This document shows positions 39,241-53,782 of a stretch of 64,000 bases of DNA, piece after piece. Made by a program: the position numbers and the translations under genes. The DNA is from Glandiceps talaboti (lineage: Eukaryota > Hemichordata > Enteropneusta > Spengelidae). The stretch's first letter is position 1; each line of letters begins with the position of its first letter. The stretch spans positions 13,106,842 to 13,170,841 of the forward strand of contig NC_135549.1 of NCBI RefSeq assembly GCF_964340395.1, read 5' to 3'. A model generated the notes under the pieces. The model did not search any database and had not been told where the DNA came from. It saw only the letters and a list, made by a program, of their open reading frames with translations.

Positions 39241-41831
39241 TGAAACTATCAAGCCTGCTATTCAGACTAAAGTAAATGATATGCTCACATACATCAAAAC
39301 AATTGACTCAATAATAATACTGCAATGTTATTACTGAAAACTACAAAATAAACATTTACATATAATTGCTGAAAAAAATATAAGCAGATGCACATAATAT
39401 TTTTATTTCCAACAAAATAAGTCCCTCATCACTACCTGTGTGTATCTCTAAAGACTACAAAATAAATATTTACATGTAACTGTTGCAAAAAAAATGTATG
39501 GGTGTGTTTTTGTTGGACACAAGAAAACATATCCATTAGGATTTCAAAAATTCAGATCCCATCTGTGAACAAGTTTATCATAAAAGGCCAAAAAAATAAA
39601 GAGTTGTTTCTGGTCAGTGCATCATTTTTTTTTTCATGTGACAGTATTAAGTGGATGCAAGAAATAAGATGTGGAATGCACATCACCAATTGAAATTCCC
39701 TATTTTTCCTCATCACTGTTTCCTGCCATCTGCTGTCATTGTGGTGGAGACGATTTAATATCAGGAGAATAAGCATTTGATATTAAACCAACCTGCACTG
39801 AATGTACAAACACTAAACCTAAAATGCTGTCAAGGAAAAGGAAATTTTTCAAGGCGTGTGATCAGTGACTCTTTAAAAAAAAAACAAAAAAAAAACACAT
39901 GGTCACCCCATTTTGAGCAGAATGCCATGACCAGAAACAATTTCTTTTTTTCTGGCCTTGAAGTGCTTTGAAGAGCAGAGACGAATTATGAATGTTGGAA
40001 GAGATGAATTATTAATATTCTCATTATACAATGATTAATTCATTAAATAAAGTGCATTTGTGTATGTCACATTGTGTCAGCTAGGCAGATGACGTCTCAC
40101 TCAGTCACCGCCAGACAATCAATGTAATTACTAACAACATTCATAATTTATTCATACAAAAATTATATTTACATTTTTTTCTATCACATTTGTATGCATC
40201 AAGTGATAAAATATTAATTCTATTAAAAATTAAATTAAGACTGTCTTGTCTGAAATACATTTTTAGTTCTATTTCAATGCTGTGTTCTAGACATCCTTGT
40301 ATGACCTACCCACATTAGCAGTAGTCGGAATACCTCTAAACATCAAAGTGCTAATCTTCCCGTGGTTACATAATTATCACATCAACAATTCAAAAATAAA
40401 TTTGTTTAGTTCTATTCTAATGTTATATTTCTTGACTTTCTTCTGTGACCCAGTCGGCACATGTCTAAACATCAAAGCTAGAATACTTCTAAACATCAAA
40501 GTGTTAATCTTCCCTGCAGTTACGGAATTATAATATCAGCAATTCAGAAATGTTGAGGAGACTGTTGATTCTATGTTCTGCTTTGCTACATAACATCTGA
40601 TCTCATTTAGAAATTTCCCAGACGAATATCCTTGACATCAGTACTCTTAGAAAATAATGTATTCAAATAGCGATAACTTATTATGTAGGAGCAAATGTGG
40701 AATCACTACACAAATGTATTTACCCACATTTTTTTATTTTTGAGGGTGGGGGGAGGGGCGAGAGAACATGGGGATCTCACATCAACACAGTTATTCATAA
40801 ATTTCTTTAATAAATATTGTGTTCTAAAACACATTATGAAAACAAGTTTTGGAGATTGTGTAAGGCACCTCGTCCTTAGTTAACCTACAGGCCCAGCCTA
40901 AAGGATCAAGCCAGGCTAGTCTACAGTAGTATTACACCAGAAATGTTATGCACTCTGACCAATGATGCATACATGTTCACATTTCAACTATCTGATCTTT
41001 ACAGTTACAATTTTTTGGTGTAATTATATGACTGTAGTTGTTATTCCCAAATGATCCATCTGATCACCTTTGTATACTGGTGTATATATCGAACTTGCAC
41101 ACAACTGCAGAATTGAACCCATCTCCTCCTACTTTTATGCAAGATTGCTGAGGGTCTGTTTTACTGGGTATTCATGCAAACACCTACTTCATACCACAGA
41201 GACCAAAGAGATCAATAAAACCAAGGAAATTTGAGGGATCTACCAGCATAAACCCCACATGTGGCAAAACATGCTACCCACAATTCTTGTTGCTATCAGA
41301 TACAAAACTGTACTACAGACATCTTCAAAAACCCATTCCTGCAACGAACAAACAATCTTGAAGATAGAACACAATGTAGTTAAAGCTGGATCTGTTGATG
41401 GCCTTCAAAGCATCCATCCAACTTGACCATTATATACCAGTTATCTGGTCATTCGACGTATTTATACAGGTACTGGTACAGATACAGAATTGAAACCTCC
41501 GAAGATAATAACCATACTATAAAATGTATTTACAAAGACTTGCTTCTTGTTTATGAGTACGACACAGCTGGTGAGACAGGTACCATATGTCTGATATTAC
41601 ATGACGTACAATAAATTGCATCTAATTGCTCTAATGTTCAGGATCATAGTATGAGATAATGACATTTCTAGGCAAACAATGATGGTCTGAGTGTGTACAC
41701 AAAGATCTTTTCCTGTGCACTGAATACTTTGGACCATTCAACGGATATTCAATTTCAGAACATCACCTTTACTGTACTGGTAACAAAGAAGTGACAAATC
41801 TGTCCCGTTTTCAGGATAGGTGAACAACAGT

Positions 41832-41852
41832 GGGGGGGGGGGGGGGGGGGGG
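41832..41852. repeat. Poly-G run (21 G)
   Basis: An uninterrupted run of 21 G on the plus strand in otherwise AT-rich DNA. Confidence 0.9.
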
Positions 41853-42454
41853 AATATTTAGCATACCACCCACACACTATTCTGTAAATGAGTTGCTGTC
41901 TGCCATGAATCATATCACAGTGACACAGTCTGCTATATCATGTATGAGATGTACTTTATCCCTTTGACTTTGGGAAAGGTTGGATGAACTTTTGTCAGTA
42001 TCCTGGAATTAGTGTTGTCCAAGTACCTTATGGAGTTTAAGTCTTTTGACCAAAATTAACATTCTTAGACTCAACTGTAAACTATCATCAGAGATTCTGT
42101 CCCTTTATTTACATGTAAGGTTCGTTGAATTTGTAAACCTGCTCATATCAAAATAAATACCACAATGATCTTTGGTGAAGGTAAGGCATACATTCTTATA
42201 TTCCACATATCAGTGTTTTTTCCTCATTGGTTTATTTATTACTATATTAGGACATTGGTATTTGGTTATTTACGACCACGGCATTATTGTGACTTGTAAT
42301 TTGTAGTTATTGATATTCATATTACCTATGGTGCAACTGTTAGTACCCAAGGCTATTTTTTATCATCCATGTACATTAATGGATCCTCGAAATCTAACAA
42401 TGTACATTTTCACCATGCACACACATTTCAAAATGATATGGATATCTACATGTC

Positions 42455-42607
42455 CCATCCTGTCAAATTTGTATGAAATCTATCATCCTGTCATATTGGT
42501 ATGGAATCTACCATCCTGTCATATTGGTATGGAATCTACCATCCCGTCAAATTCATATGGAATCTAGGAATCTACTGTCCTGTTAAATTAATATGGAATC
42601 TCCTGTT
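42455..42607. repeat. 28-bp tandem repeat, about five copies
   Basis: The unit CATCCTGTCATATTGGTATG plus GAATCTAC is nearly exact in two central copies and diverged in the outer ones, with one insertion of GGAATCTA before the last copies. Confidence 0.93.
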
Positions 42608-43286
42608 CTGTTCTATGGAACATAATTAAAAGTGAAAGTATGAGTTACATGTTACATTTATCACACACTTCTATTTGTTGTTACATTTAAATTCAACTTA
42701 AAATTTATAGACAGTCAGTACTGTTGAAAAATTGAACTGTACCTTAGGATTAAAATCACCACAAATATTTATTGACAGACAGCCTGAAAGCCAACTATGT
42801 TTTATTGCAGGACTATAATAGCTGTGAGACAGGAAAATACGGATCTGAACTGCCAGAAATGTATGCCATGGATTCATACTACATGTACTAGATAGGAAAA
42901 TAGATACGTGAAATAAATCCCCTCGATATGTGGATTTCTCAGCTTTATGTACCCACATCAAACACAGTATTCCCCATCACCCTAGTTAGTATTCCCTTCC
43001 CCTCCATGGATATATTCAACAGCTGCCACTTTAAAAACCACACTAAATTAATACAGTTCCTCATCCATCTAGCAACACACCATATAAGTATATTCCCCAA
43101 ATACATGCACTAAATAATTAAATCAAGAGTTATCAAATTGAGTTCCTCTTATTGGACCTTAATTTCATTTTTCAATTTGATAAATTAATCATTAATCACC
43201 ATGGTAGATGGAGACTTCATTAACTGAACACAGTGCCACAATGAAATGATTAAAACCCCAAATTAAATCACCTGGCAGGCCAATTT

Positions 43287-43722
43287 CATATTTTCATAAT
43301 TTGTCCACTGTGAATACCATGACTGTATGTCTCATAAAATGTGCAATATTATATACCTCTACTTGGTTACATTATAAATATTTTTGTTCAAATAATCGTT
43401 GTAAAAGTTATAAAGTGTACACAGTATTTTAACAGAATGAAATTGAACACCTAAAATTTACATCTGTTCAACATGTATGTATCATATTTCATAATCTGCA
43501 TACCGTGATTGCATGTGGCATGCAATGTACAATATACCATATACCTGCACATAAAATATATTTGTTCAAATATACTTTGTCAAATTCATACAATGTACAC
43601 AGTAACATCATCATGTTGATTTCATATATTTTCATTATTTTGCCCAATGTATACATTCCATTACCTGTGGTATGAAATGTACAATATCCTGGTATATGTT
43701 TGATAAATTTATTCACATATGC
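43287..43722. repeat. Degenerate long tandem repeat, about three copies
   Basis: Segments beginning CATATTTTCATAATTTGTCC, CATATTTCATAATCTGCATA and CATATATTTTCATTATTTTG each continue with TGTATAC- or ATACC-like, AAATGTACAATAT and, in two of them, TTGTTCAAATA and GTGTACACAGTA blocks. Spacing is about 200 and 140 bp, so the copies have diverged and lost segments. Confidence 0.7.
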
Positions 43723-46700
43723 TTTAATCAAAGTAGTAATTCATGTTTTTTATGACAATCATAAAATTTAATCATGATGTCAGTTCTGTTCTTGTTCTTC
43801 AGTCTACTGACATGGATAAATCTGCACAATGATGTTATACTTGATAGCAAGGTACAGGGATAATACACTTGTAAAGTTGGAAAGACCAAAATGTTTTGGA
43901 ATGGCCGTACATGTAATTCTCAGTTATAGGTGACAAAACCATGAACATTCCAATTACAATCTTTCCTACATGTAAACTTAATTGAGGGTGTGGATTTAAT
44001 ATTCAAATTACCTCTCAGTCTGATATTGTCACATACCTGTTTGCAAGATATTCTGACTAGGTGAAAGGTCACGGTGTGTGTATATATAAATGATACATGT
44101 ATAGTTGAATATTCAGTATATATGGTGATAAAGTTATGATAGTCCAGTGCTATCACCAAATCTCAAGATCGCAGGGTTAGAGGTGATTCAATACCACATC
44201 CAGACTATTAAACAATATATATGACACCAACCTATGGCTAATCAAAGAACAATTGACAACAGTTTATATATATACTGAAATACATGTAGGCAAGTCTCTA
44301 GTTCTTGTATTATGCTGGTTTCATACCAGCTGGCTCTCTATAGCATACATTGTAGTTACTTCTAAGCATCAAAGAATTTCACCACTTATGCTTCTACAGG
44401 TACATGACTAGTACTATATATTCAAATCCAATATTATATCGAGGTCAAATGGGAAGTATTTGTTTCTTTTCAACTGCACATGACTGTTTTCAATAGCATA
44501 AAACTTCAATTATAGACCCGCTTACAGCCTGGATGCATCAACATGGTATCATAGTTTCAACGACTAGACTAACCTGCTTACTGATTCAGATCATGTGAGG
44601 ATGCAACTGATGTCATCAGATGCTGCAGTAGTCTATTTTAAACTCAGTAACAATTTGTACCTATTTTCTCTATGCAACATGCAATATCTAATTGTTTTAA
44701 CCAAAATGTGAAAAATAGCACTGTTAGTGTTTGGAATCTAAGTAGTTTCCGTGTAATAGAGCAAAGAACCTAGAATTCATTTGATGTAAGATTAACTTAT
44801 TCATTGCCCAGTTATATTTAAATATTGTATATTTCTATATATAAAATAAGATCTAGCAAAAGATACACTAACAAGAAATCCTTTATTGTCTAGTGTCTGG
44901 GTCATATCCCAACTGACAAAAGCACTATAGGGTTTTATGGACTCCAAACTATGGATTCAGGACATTATAACTTAGTCATGGATGATGGTCCCTGGTTGTA
45001 TGCAAATAACTACTTTTCAATCAATGAAGATCAGAGTGGTCATAACCAATTCATCCATGCATAACCACCAGTGAATCTTGCACAATCACTTCATTCACCA
45101 ACACTCTGACATCTTTCAACCCTAACCTTTAACCCTTGACCTCAACTTTTTGCTTTTGCTCAGTACACTAAAACATAGACCTTCCAGCAAGAAACCATAC
45201 TAGTACAGTTCCTAGTAAAAGGAGATAGAAACAAATTAGTATGGGGGGAAACATTAAGTTTCTTTTTATACATGTACCCTCATTACTGGCTGCATCAAGA
45301 AAATGTAATTTCACAACCCATTTCCTTAATATGAAGTGCCTGAAGACAAACTCAAAACTGTTGTACCATTAGATAGATGTATTCTGATGCATTCTAAATA
45401 TGAAAGTTTTGAAATATCCTGGGGAAATATAGGTTTTATGACAAGTTTGACTATTGGGAAACATTACATCTTTTATGAGAGATTTCACTGATAAAACTAA
45501 TAACATCCACTGTTTTACTTTGAAGTTTTGATGTCTAAATTGTCAGATTATATGTTTTCCATTATTAAAATACTTAAATATCACTATTGAAATTTAAATA
45601 TACAAAATGTATGTGTATGAGACACAAAACATTGAAAATACAGCAAGATTAGTCACGAAGCTATCATTGGGCTCATTTTTCTCTCCATGTGATGCTTGTC
45701 GTTTTGCCTTTTGCAGTATTTGTATATCATAGGTACCTGTAACATTATATGTGTACATCAAGACTATTTTATAGCTCTTTCACCTAAAAACATCCATGCT
45801 TGCCATCAAACTAGAACACATGAATGAGAATCATCACTCAGATTGCCTACATGTAGCTTCAAAACAAGCACAGACGTGAAGTCATTAAATCTGGGTAAAC
45901 TTCCACTAAAATTGGCATATTATTCACCAATGGTGGTCAGTTAATGAGGTGTTTTGTCATGGTGTGTGTTCCAGCTAATTGCCAATCTTTCTATCATAAG
46001 GCGTACAACTGATAAATTGATAAATGTCCTCATGTGTACAACAAGAAAGTAAGGTTGGTGGATTGAGAAAATACAAGTGAAGGACATGATGAACATGAAA
46101 TATTCCAGGTACATCATGTAGGTACATCAGTCTATTAGATTTAAAAATAACTAGTAAATAATGGATAGGTACATGTACTGTATGTACAATGTATGACATA
46201 TGAATGTTGAAGAATATCACCTTTGGTAAATAGGAGTTCCTGGACCACTTTCCTGGGATTCCTACCTCAATTATTGTCCAAGCAACGTATTGAAAATTAT
46301 AGTTCTTTCGCCAGATTATTTCCCCTTTCAAATTATCAGGACTGAGGGATCCCAAATCTGAGCAAAATAGCATACTGTTCACAAGGAGGTGAAATGCTCC
46401 TATTTCTTCAATATTGCAAGACACTGAAAGGTTGGCATTCTACAACACCTAAGGTTTCACAGACATGCAATTTCACACTAGACATGACATTTAAAACTCT
46501 TGACCATAACTGTATCATCTTACCTGTCTGGAATCCCTAGTGAAATATAATATAACAACACTTGACACAAATACACTTACACAGATAAAGTTATTGACAA
46601 CACCACAAACACTTGGCTTATCATCTGGCTAGAACTGGGTTAATATGAAGCATGTTTTTATGACCTCTGACCTAAGGTAATTCACAAAGCCAGGGAAATG

Positions 46701-47581
46701 AAAGACATAGACAAAAACAAATCATCTATGAAAAACCAAACTGTAAATGAAAATTTTCATCCAAATAACATCTGTTCTGTCATCCTCATTAAATCTATAT
46801 TTCAGTTATTTATTAAAATATGCCACTCATAATTAATAATTAATTCAACCTCATCGGGAGCAAGTTCTTGTCATTTTATATCAAACTTGTATCTATCTCC
46901 TCAAGTTCTAGTCTCCCCACAAAGTGTGCATTCTCTGTAGTTGGACTGATCTTCATTTATTCAACAAACTCATACTGCCATTCATATGAAAACATGGCTG
47001 TGTGCCAGACTGGATTTTAAGCAGTAGCGCACGTTTTTGGAATCTAAAACAATATTTTGACCTTTCTTTTTTTCGTTTTACAAATTTATATAAAGTTGTA
47101 AAATTACACCTCACATGCATTAGATTATTTACTATAACCTTACTAGATTGTATTTGATGGTTAGGAGGGAGGACAGAATCAACTAAATCACTGTGTCCTT
47201 GTCTGCATCTTGTGAAAAGGTAATAAGGAGAGCTTTCTCTTCCTGTCATTTTCATTCATTTTTCAGTCATAACCTTTACAACGTTATTAGTTGATGAATA
47301 TTTCAAAAGATAAGTTAGTGTCTGGGGAAGGTTTTCACACAAAGCTGACATCACTGGATTACATTTGGGATTAACATCACAAAATAACAAGGTTGAATGT
47401 GCAGTAATATATTTCCCCTCTTCAAGACCTACAGGCATGTAATTCTACCCTTAGGAAACACTGCTTCTCAAGACATGTTGTCAAACCATTGTGGTTTGAG
47501 TGTGAAGTTAGAGTGAACAGAGTTAACTTTTATCACACAAGGCACTAGCATACTGACTTCAACACAAAGTCATATTTCCCT

Positions 47582-47583
<2 letters not shown>

Positions 47584-47634
<51 letters not shown>

Positions 47635-47641
47635 GACAAAC

Positions 47642-47680
<39 letters not shown>

Positions 47681-47757
47681 GACAGACACAGACAGACAGA
47701 CACACGGACGGACGGACGGACGGACGGACAGACGGATTGGATGGACAGACAGATAGA
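47584..47757. repeat. GACA/GACG tetranucleotide microsatellite
   Basis: A CAGA array passes through CAGAGACAAACAGAGA interruptions into GACGGACGGACG and then a GGATGGACAGACAGATAGAC tail. The Cys-Leu-Ser-Val frames on the minus strand are artefacts. Confidence 0.97.
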
Positions 47758-50700
47758 CAAGTACTCCAGTTCAAACTGCAGTGCAGTTAAAAGAATTCAG
47801 GGACTCAGCTATACATGCATGTGATAATTTCATCTCCATCATATTCAGTGTCCCAATCACATCAAATCACTATGCACATTTCTCATTGATTGAAAGCTTA
47901 AACCCCCAGTCTGGGATTGACTACTATCTTAATAATGTTAATCCTAATCTGATATCAACCTACAAAGACTTTCAGGTAACTGGTTGACATTTGTGGGGAG
48001 GGAGGGGGAGGGGTTTAATTTCTACATTATTGAAATAAATTTATTGACAAAAAACAGCGTCACATAAAATCAAGAAACATACGAAGTCTTCATTTTTTAA
48101 ACAGTTACATTTTTGTACATGTATCTATCTATGAATAAAGAGTTAATTCCTTCATTCTTAACATCGGTCTCTAAATGTGAAACAACAGACTTGTTTTCTG
48201 GTATCCCATTATCCAGCAGAATTTCAAGAATTCAGAATATAAGAATCAATAATACATGAATAGGGAGATACTAATACATTATGTATGCGTTGGGTCAAAG
48301 GTCGATTTTAGTCAGAGTGAAATGTTGAAATTTGTATCCTTATCTGCAGGATACAAATTCCAATAAACCATTCTTTTATGTAAAACCATTACTTTATCTT
48401 CTATGCACTATATTGAGTATTAATCATATGATTAATCAGATATTTGATTCCATTCATTTTGTCTAACAATCTGCCCTTTTGTCCACCAGAGAATGAAGCC
48501 ATAATTTGTATGCCTACCTTGTTAGCAAAATTATATTTTGGGTAGCCAGAACTACATGTGCGTGTATACATGATGTAGGTACTTATTCCGATTCTATGAG
48601 TTCTTTTATTTGTTTATGTTGATGTCTTCCAGACAAAATGCACAGTCATGAAACTGTGGTCTTTCTCAGCAGTCACCATTATAGACCGAGAGATTTGCCA
48701 TTGTTCATGCTCTGATCCTAGAAGCATAAAGCTAAATGAGTGATTACAAGAATGTACATATGGATGAATCTTTCACTCTAGCATCACAAATTTTCAATTT
48801 GACCTTGAACATGAAACTAAAAGTACAAATGTTCACCTGTATTATATAGCTGAGTCTTACAGAAAAATGAAAGACAAGGCAAACACACTACCAAAAGATG
48901 GCGTACCAAGAACAATACCTATTCTTTCAATTAAACTTTTATGTAATTTTTACTCAAAATTGTAATATATCGATAATTCATTTCCCTTCACTGAGAACAC
49001 AATGTTATAAAATGCATGTTTAATGTTAAACAGTATGTGTGTCAAACATCATTTTGTATTACCATGCAGTATTGCCTGCAGCTAGCTTGGACTTACAAAT
49101 GTAGCTGCATATTATAAACTAGAACCCTGACCAGGATGTGGGTTTTCTATGTCAACAGTAGACACGCTCTGTAGAGTTTTTCCTAATCATAAAAGTCAGA
49201 TGATCCATACCCTTGTGGTACTATTACTACACATTTATATCAATACAACATTGTTGTATTATACTTCCTTTACTGGCTATAAATGTTTGTTTTCCCTGAT
49301 GGCAAGGTAAGCTGATTGTCTTGCTTGCAGACACTTACGTAGGTGTGAGACAGAACTGTCAAAAATTATTTTTATACATGGCTGTAGGAAAAAATTCAAT
49401 TTGATCAAATGTGATGTAGTGAACACAACTTAACTTCTTTGTAATACCTCTGTCATTCGTTTGTTGTTGTTTGTTTCCGACTTTGTTGTTGTGAACCTTA
49501 GAAAGTGAGTGAATCCTTCCCTGCATCTGACCCAGTACCATAGATGTTCATGTTTAAATCTCGCATACACATAGCCTTTCAAAATCAGCCTTACAGTTAA
49601 CACTCCAGGATTGAAGTTGAAAACAAACAAATCCACCAAAACAGTAAGAATAACACCACTGTCAGCACTCTGCACTTGAGTTCTGTTCATATCTTGTATA
49701 AGAATAACATCGTTGTCTGCAGTCATCTTGTCTACACTCTGTTCAAACAGAGTGTTCTGAGGTACTGTACTTGCAAGTTTTTGACTTATGACAAGTTCTC
49801 ATTGGTTGAACTTCACTCAATGAGAGAACTTCAAGCCATACTGACAACAAAATACTAGTATATAAGTAACGGAGTACAGGTATTTCAGTATTTCTAGTAC
49901 AATACATACATAAATTGAATTACACAAACATGTACGGAGTGTGTACTTACTGTTCGGACACTTTCCATTTCTTTAATGTTTTCTAGGGGCAACACAGTGT
50001 TGACAACAACTGCATACCTCAACCTCCAATGACTTGAACATCATGTAAATTGTGAATTGAGAAACACTAAAAACAATTCCCATATTGAAAGAAGTAATGA
50101 CATTACAGTCAGACATGTATAAGTACATGTACTGTAATAACATTGACGTAAAAACAACATACTAGCAACTAGAAGAACAATATCCATGTATAACCAAACC
50201 CAACATACATTGTATGCTTTGTAGATAGAGAAATTAGACTAGTATCACATAACCCTATGCTATGTAGAGCTAGCCATCTACAGAGATGAAAACACTGGCA
50301 ATACCATGACTAACTTACATTTATCTGTAGCAGTTGTACAAAAGTTCACTCTGTCACCACTATCGAGGATGAAATACTGACTTGTGATAACCTGCAATTC
50401 TATAGTTCATTCAATGCAAATTTTACATATAAATGGCTGATGTGATACATATAACGTACAACAATGTTGAATAGGGACAGAGTTGAACATTGTCCTACGG
50501 TGCTCTAGCTATATGTGGACATATTTGTTATCATGGAAGATGCAACAGTTTTCATGCGACAGCGACAGCGAGGCATGAAAACTAGGGGCTTTGCAATTCT
50601 AGTCAATAACACCACTCCTACTGAGATAAAAATATGATAATTAATTCACACACAATTAGTAATGACCTTGACATTGTGGAGGTATCAGATATTGTCATTG

Positions 50701-53518
50701 TTAGAAACTAGTGAATGTGCAATTATGGACATACACACATTAATAATGTATACACATGTATGGACTTACATTTTCTGTACAACATTTCAATTTTATGATT
50801 GACTAATTTGTATTAAACACATATGTCATTGTTACAACTTAGGATAACCCCACTTTCTCTTCAAAGAGATTGCAAATAATGATCATGTAAATTTAGGAAA
50901 TCTATAGTGTAGACATTACGTTAAATTGCCCACTTTTCAATAGGATTCAAATCTAGGTCTCAACACAGTTGTCTGGCAGGTGTAGAAAACATTAGTCAAG
51001 AACACAACCATGATCCAATGTAATCCTCTGATAACCATTCTGATAAGGCAAACCTAACTTGATGACCAAGGATTGAAACATTGCTCTTTAAAAATTCTAT
51101 ACCACACCTCATCATAAACGTCTTCTCAATGTTGTACTTTGAATATTTGGTATTGTACTGCGAAGTATTACCCTGAGTATTTCCTAATTGGATTAGATTT
51201 TTTCTTTTTGCAAATTAGCCATAATGAATTTTTTGTCATTCAGCACTGTAGGGAAAATGTTGCCATGGTTGAGAAATATCTTGTGACACAGAAATGCATG
51301 ATGTAACTGGTGCCACTGAGGAATTGGGAATTTTCATTCCATACATGTATATACATGAAGGGGAATGTTCTCAGAAATATGTTCATATTCTGAAAAAGGA
51401 ACCATTGTAAATATATATGTAACACAATAGAAAATGACAGACAACCATTTATTTTCCCATACAGTGACACAGTATTCGGTCGCCATATTGGATTCTAAAA
51501 TGCAAAATGGCTAAATTTGATAACATTTTGACTGCGATTTCAAAAATTTGTAGAAAGACCCAGGAATTTTTTTTTTCTGTGAATGGCTTTGAGTTTTCTT
51601 GAACAAAGTAAGAGTAAAATTTCAAATAGTTTATTTCTGAGGTGCTTTTCAGATAAACATGTTTCAAATTTTCATGAGTTCAGAATGTTCGGAAAACGTT
51701 TCTTCCAAATCTCTTCATATCATTTCCGTTCTATATCTAATGTAAATATTACAGATTACATTTACATTTGAATAACAAATCATGTGATTCGATATTTACC
51801 ATAAATTGCTGCACACTTTTCAACTTTACTCACTCTTTGTTTGATATGCTGTTTGGGGACATGTATTGGCAAGAACAGTCTAAAGGTTGCTGATAAACCC
51901 AAACTAAATGGTCCAGCCTAATTACATGTATTGCTTTGGTTCACAAACAAGGAACACTTTAATTTTAAATACACCCTCATTGTAGTCAACAATAATAATT
52001 GAAACAACTGTGGTTTAATTGTTTATATAGTCTAGAGTTGAAATTTATGTGTATCAGAGCCTACAGAGCAAACATCACACTATCAGTTGTCAGTACTTTT
52101 CATGTTGTTCTCGGATCCATTATTTCCCCAAAGAATCACAACATTATTAGAGTTGTTAGGTATTCCCTATAGACACAGTCATGTCAAATCTTTGAGAAAG
52201 GAACAAGTAAATGTAAAAATACCTTAATAGCTGAGAGGTATAGTATCTACAAAGAGGTCCGTTCCAAATCACGCGATGAAGAACATGTTGATTTCTTCCT
52301 CCAAAAATAACAAAACTGTTACAGCCAAAATAATGCCACGGTTGTTTTGTATTATGTGAGATAAATGCATAATACATGTATGTCCTTGGGAGCATTCATA
52401 GACTATATGGCTTTTGCCAGCTACTCTTCCTACCTCGCATAAAAAACACAAAGGCTGACATAGAACATAACAGAGAAGGCACCTTCCCATCACATCAACC
52501 ACCACTTACGGGTCACTGACCAAATACTCTTTAGGTTGGCACAACACCCTAAGGCTATAGGAGCAGGGGGTCAGATACTTGATGTGATTGGCACAGCACA
52601 ATGTTATAAATACTAATGAAAATTATCACAGACAAATTATTAGTTTATTGAGATGACAGCCAGGCGTTATGCAAGATATGGAATACCATCATGCGATACA
52701 CTGGAAAATCTGTCTTTGCATCAATTACCGACATAGAGAAATTGTATCAGTCAAGTCAGGTTTGCTGTGACAGTGTTGTACATGTACACAGCTGGGATTT
52801 AGCTACTTGTGTCAATACAATATATAGGATGATTACTTTTTCACTGCAGAACTAGAATACTATGGCTTCAAAAGCAGATGGTACGCTCAAACAAAAAATT
52901 GACAAGCGAAAATCTTCCTGAGCACTCTCCATACAATGTATCGACTAAACTACTATACTGTTCAATCTGTACTTACAATTGATGGCTATCACAGTAGTTT
53001 AAGGGCTGTGATTACTACTAACAATCTAATCACTAGCTGAAGGAAAAATTTCCAAATACTAGTTAGTGTTTTGATCCAGATGTGAAGGCTGTGTTATGTT
53101 AACCTGTACCTTGTTTGAAATCTCAGTGTGGAACAAATCTCATGTTTCCGGAAGCCACAGAGTACATTGCACATACGGACTACCATACCCTTTGTCTGGA
53201 GGGCAACTATCAATTTATACAAGCTACACTGAGACATACTGGTTTAGTTGGCTATATATAAAGTTCTCGTAATTTGGGTTCTATACAAAGGTTGGCCTTG
53301 CAGAGTAAACAAGTTAGAATTACTAATGTACAGAAACCAAGTTATTTCAGGTTTTTTGCGAGGTCTTCAAGTACTCCAGTCTTATAAGATTTCACAATAT
53401 AGCTTGAAATTTCTTGTGAGCTAAAATTTATAGTATTCTTTTCATAGCAGTACTTAGGATTATTAATGACATAAAATATTACATGTACTTGCCAGGCGAC
53501 AGAATTGTTTTCATAATT

Positions 53519-53520
<2 letters not shown>

Positions 53521-53595
<75 letters not shown>
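53521..53595. repeat. GTT trinucleotide microsatellite, 25 pure copies
   Basis: The array has 75 bp of uninterrupted GTT on the plus strand, CAA/AAC on the minus strand. It abuts the short dispersed repeat at 53615. Perfect purity suggests recent expansion and high length variability. Confidence 0.98.
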
Positions 53596-53614
53596 ATTTT
53601 ACAATACTATATTC

Positions 53615-53782
53615 AAAGGCCAGGATTCCAATCTCAGGACTTCATGTTAGCGTTACCTTCAAAGTGAGGCCATAAGAATTACACACAAGTAGGATTATTC
53701 TTGTACTGGACCAACTATCTATCAGACAACTACAATGTATTCTTCACACCTAAATATTAATCCTAATCTGACCCGGGCCTTT
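53615..53782. mobile_element. Short dispersed repeat, copy 2 (SINE- or MITE-like)
   Basis: The blocks match the 20717-20881 copy in order: AAAGGCCAGGATTCCAATC, CATGTTAGCGTTACC, GGATTATTCTTGTACTGGACCA, and ACACCTAAATATTAATCC. Its ends, AAAGGCCAGG and CCGGGCCTTT, are nearly inverted repeats, which would suit a small DNA transposon better than a SINE. A pure GTT array lies just to its left. Confidence 0.55.

Noticed and set aside
45975-46424. 149-codon minus-strand open frame
   Set aside because: There are no family motifs and no supporting neighbours. It may be chance in AT-rich DNA.
49430-49726. 98-codon minus-strand open frame
   Set aside because: It carries no recognised motif, and overlapping open frames exist on the other strand.
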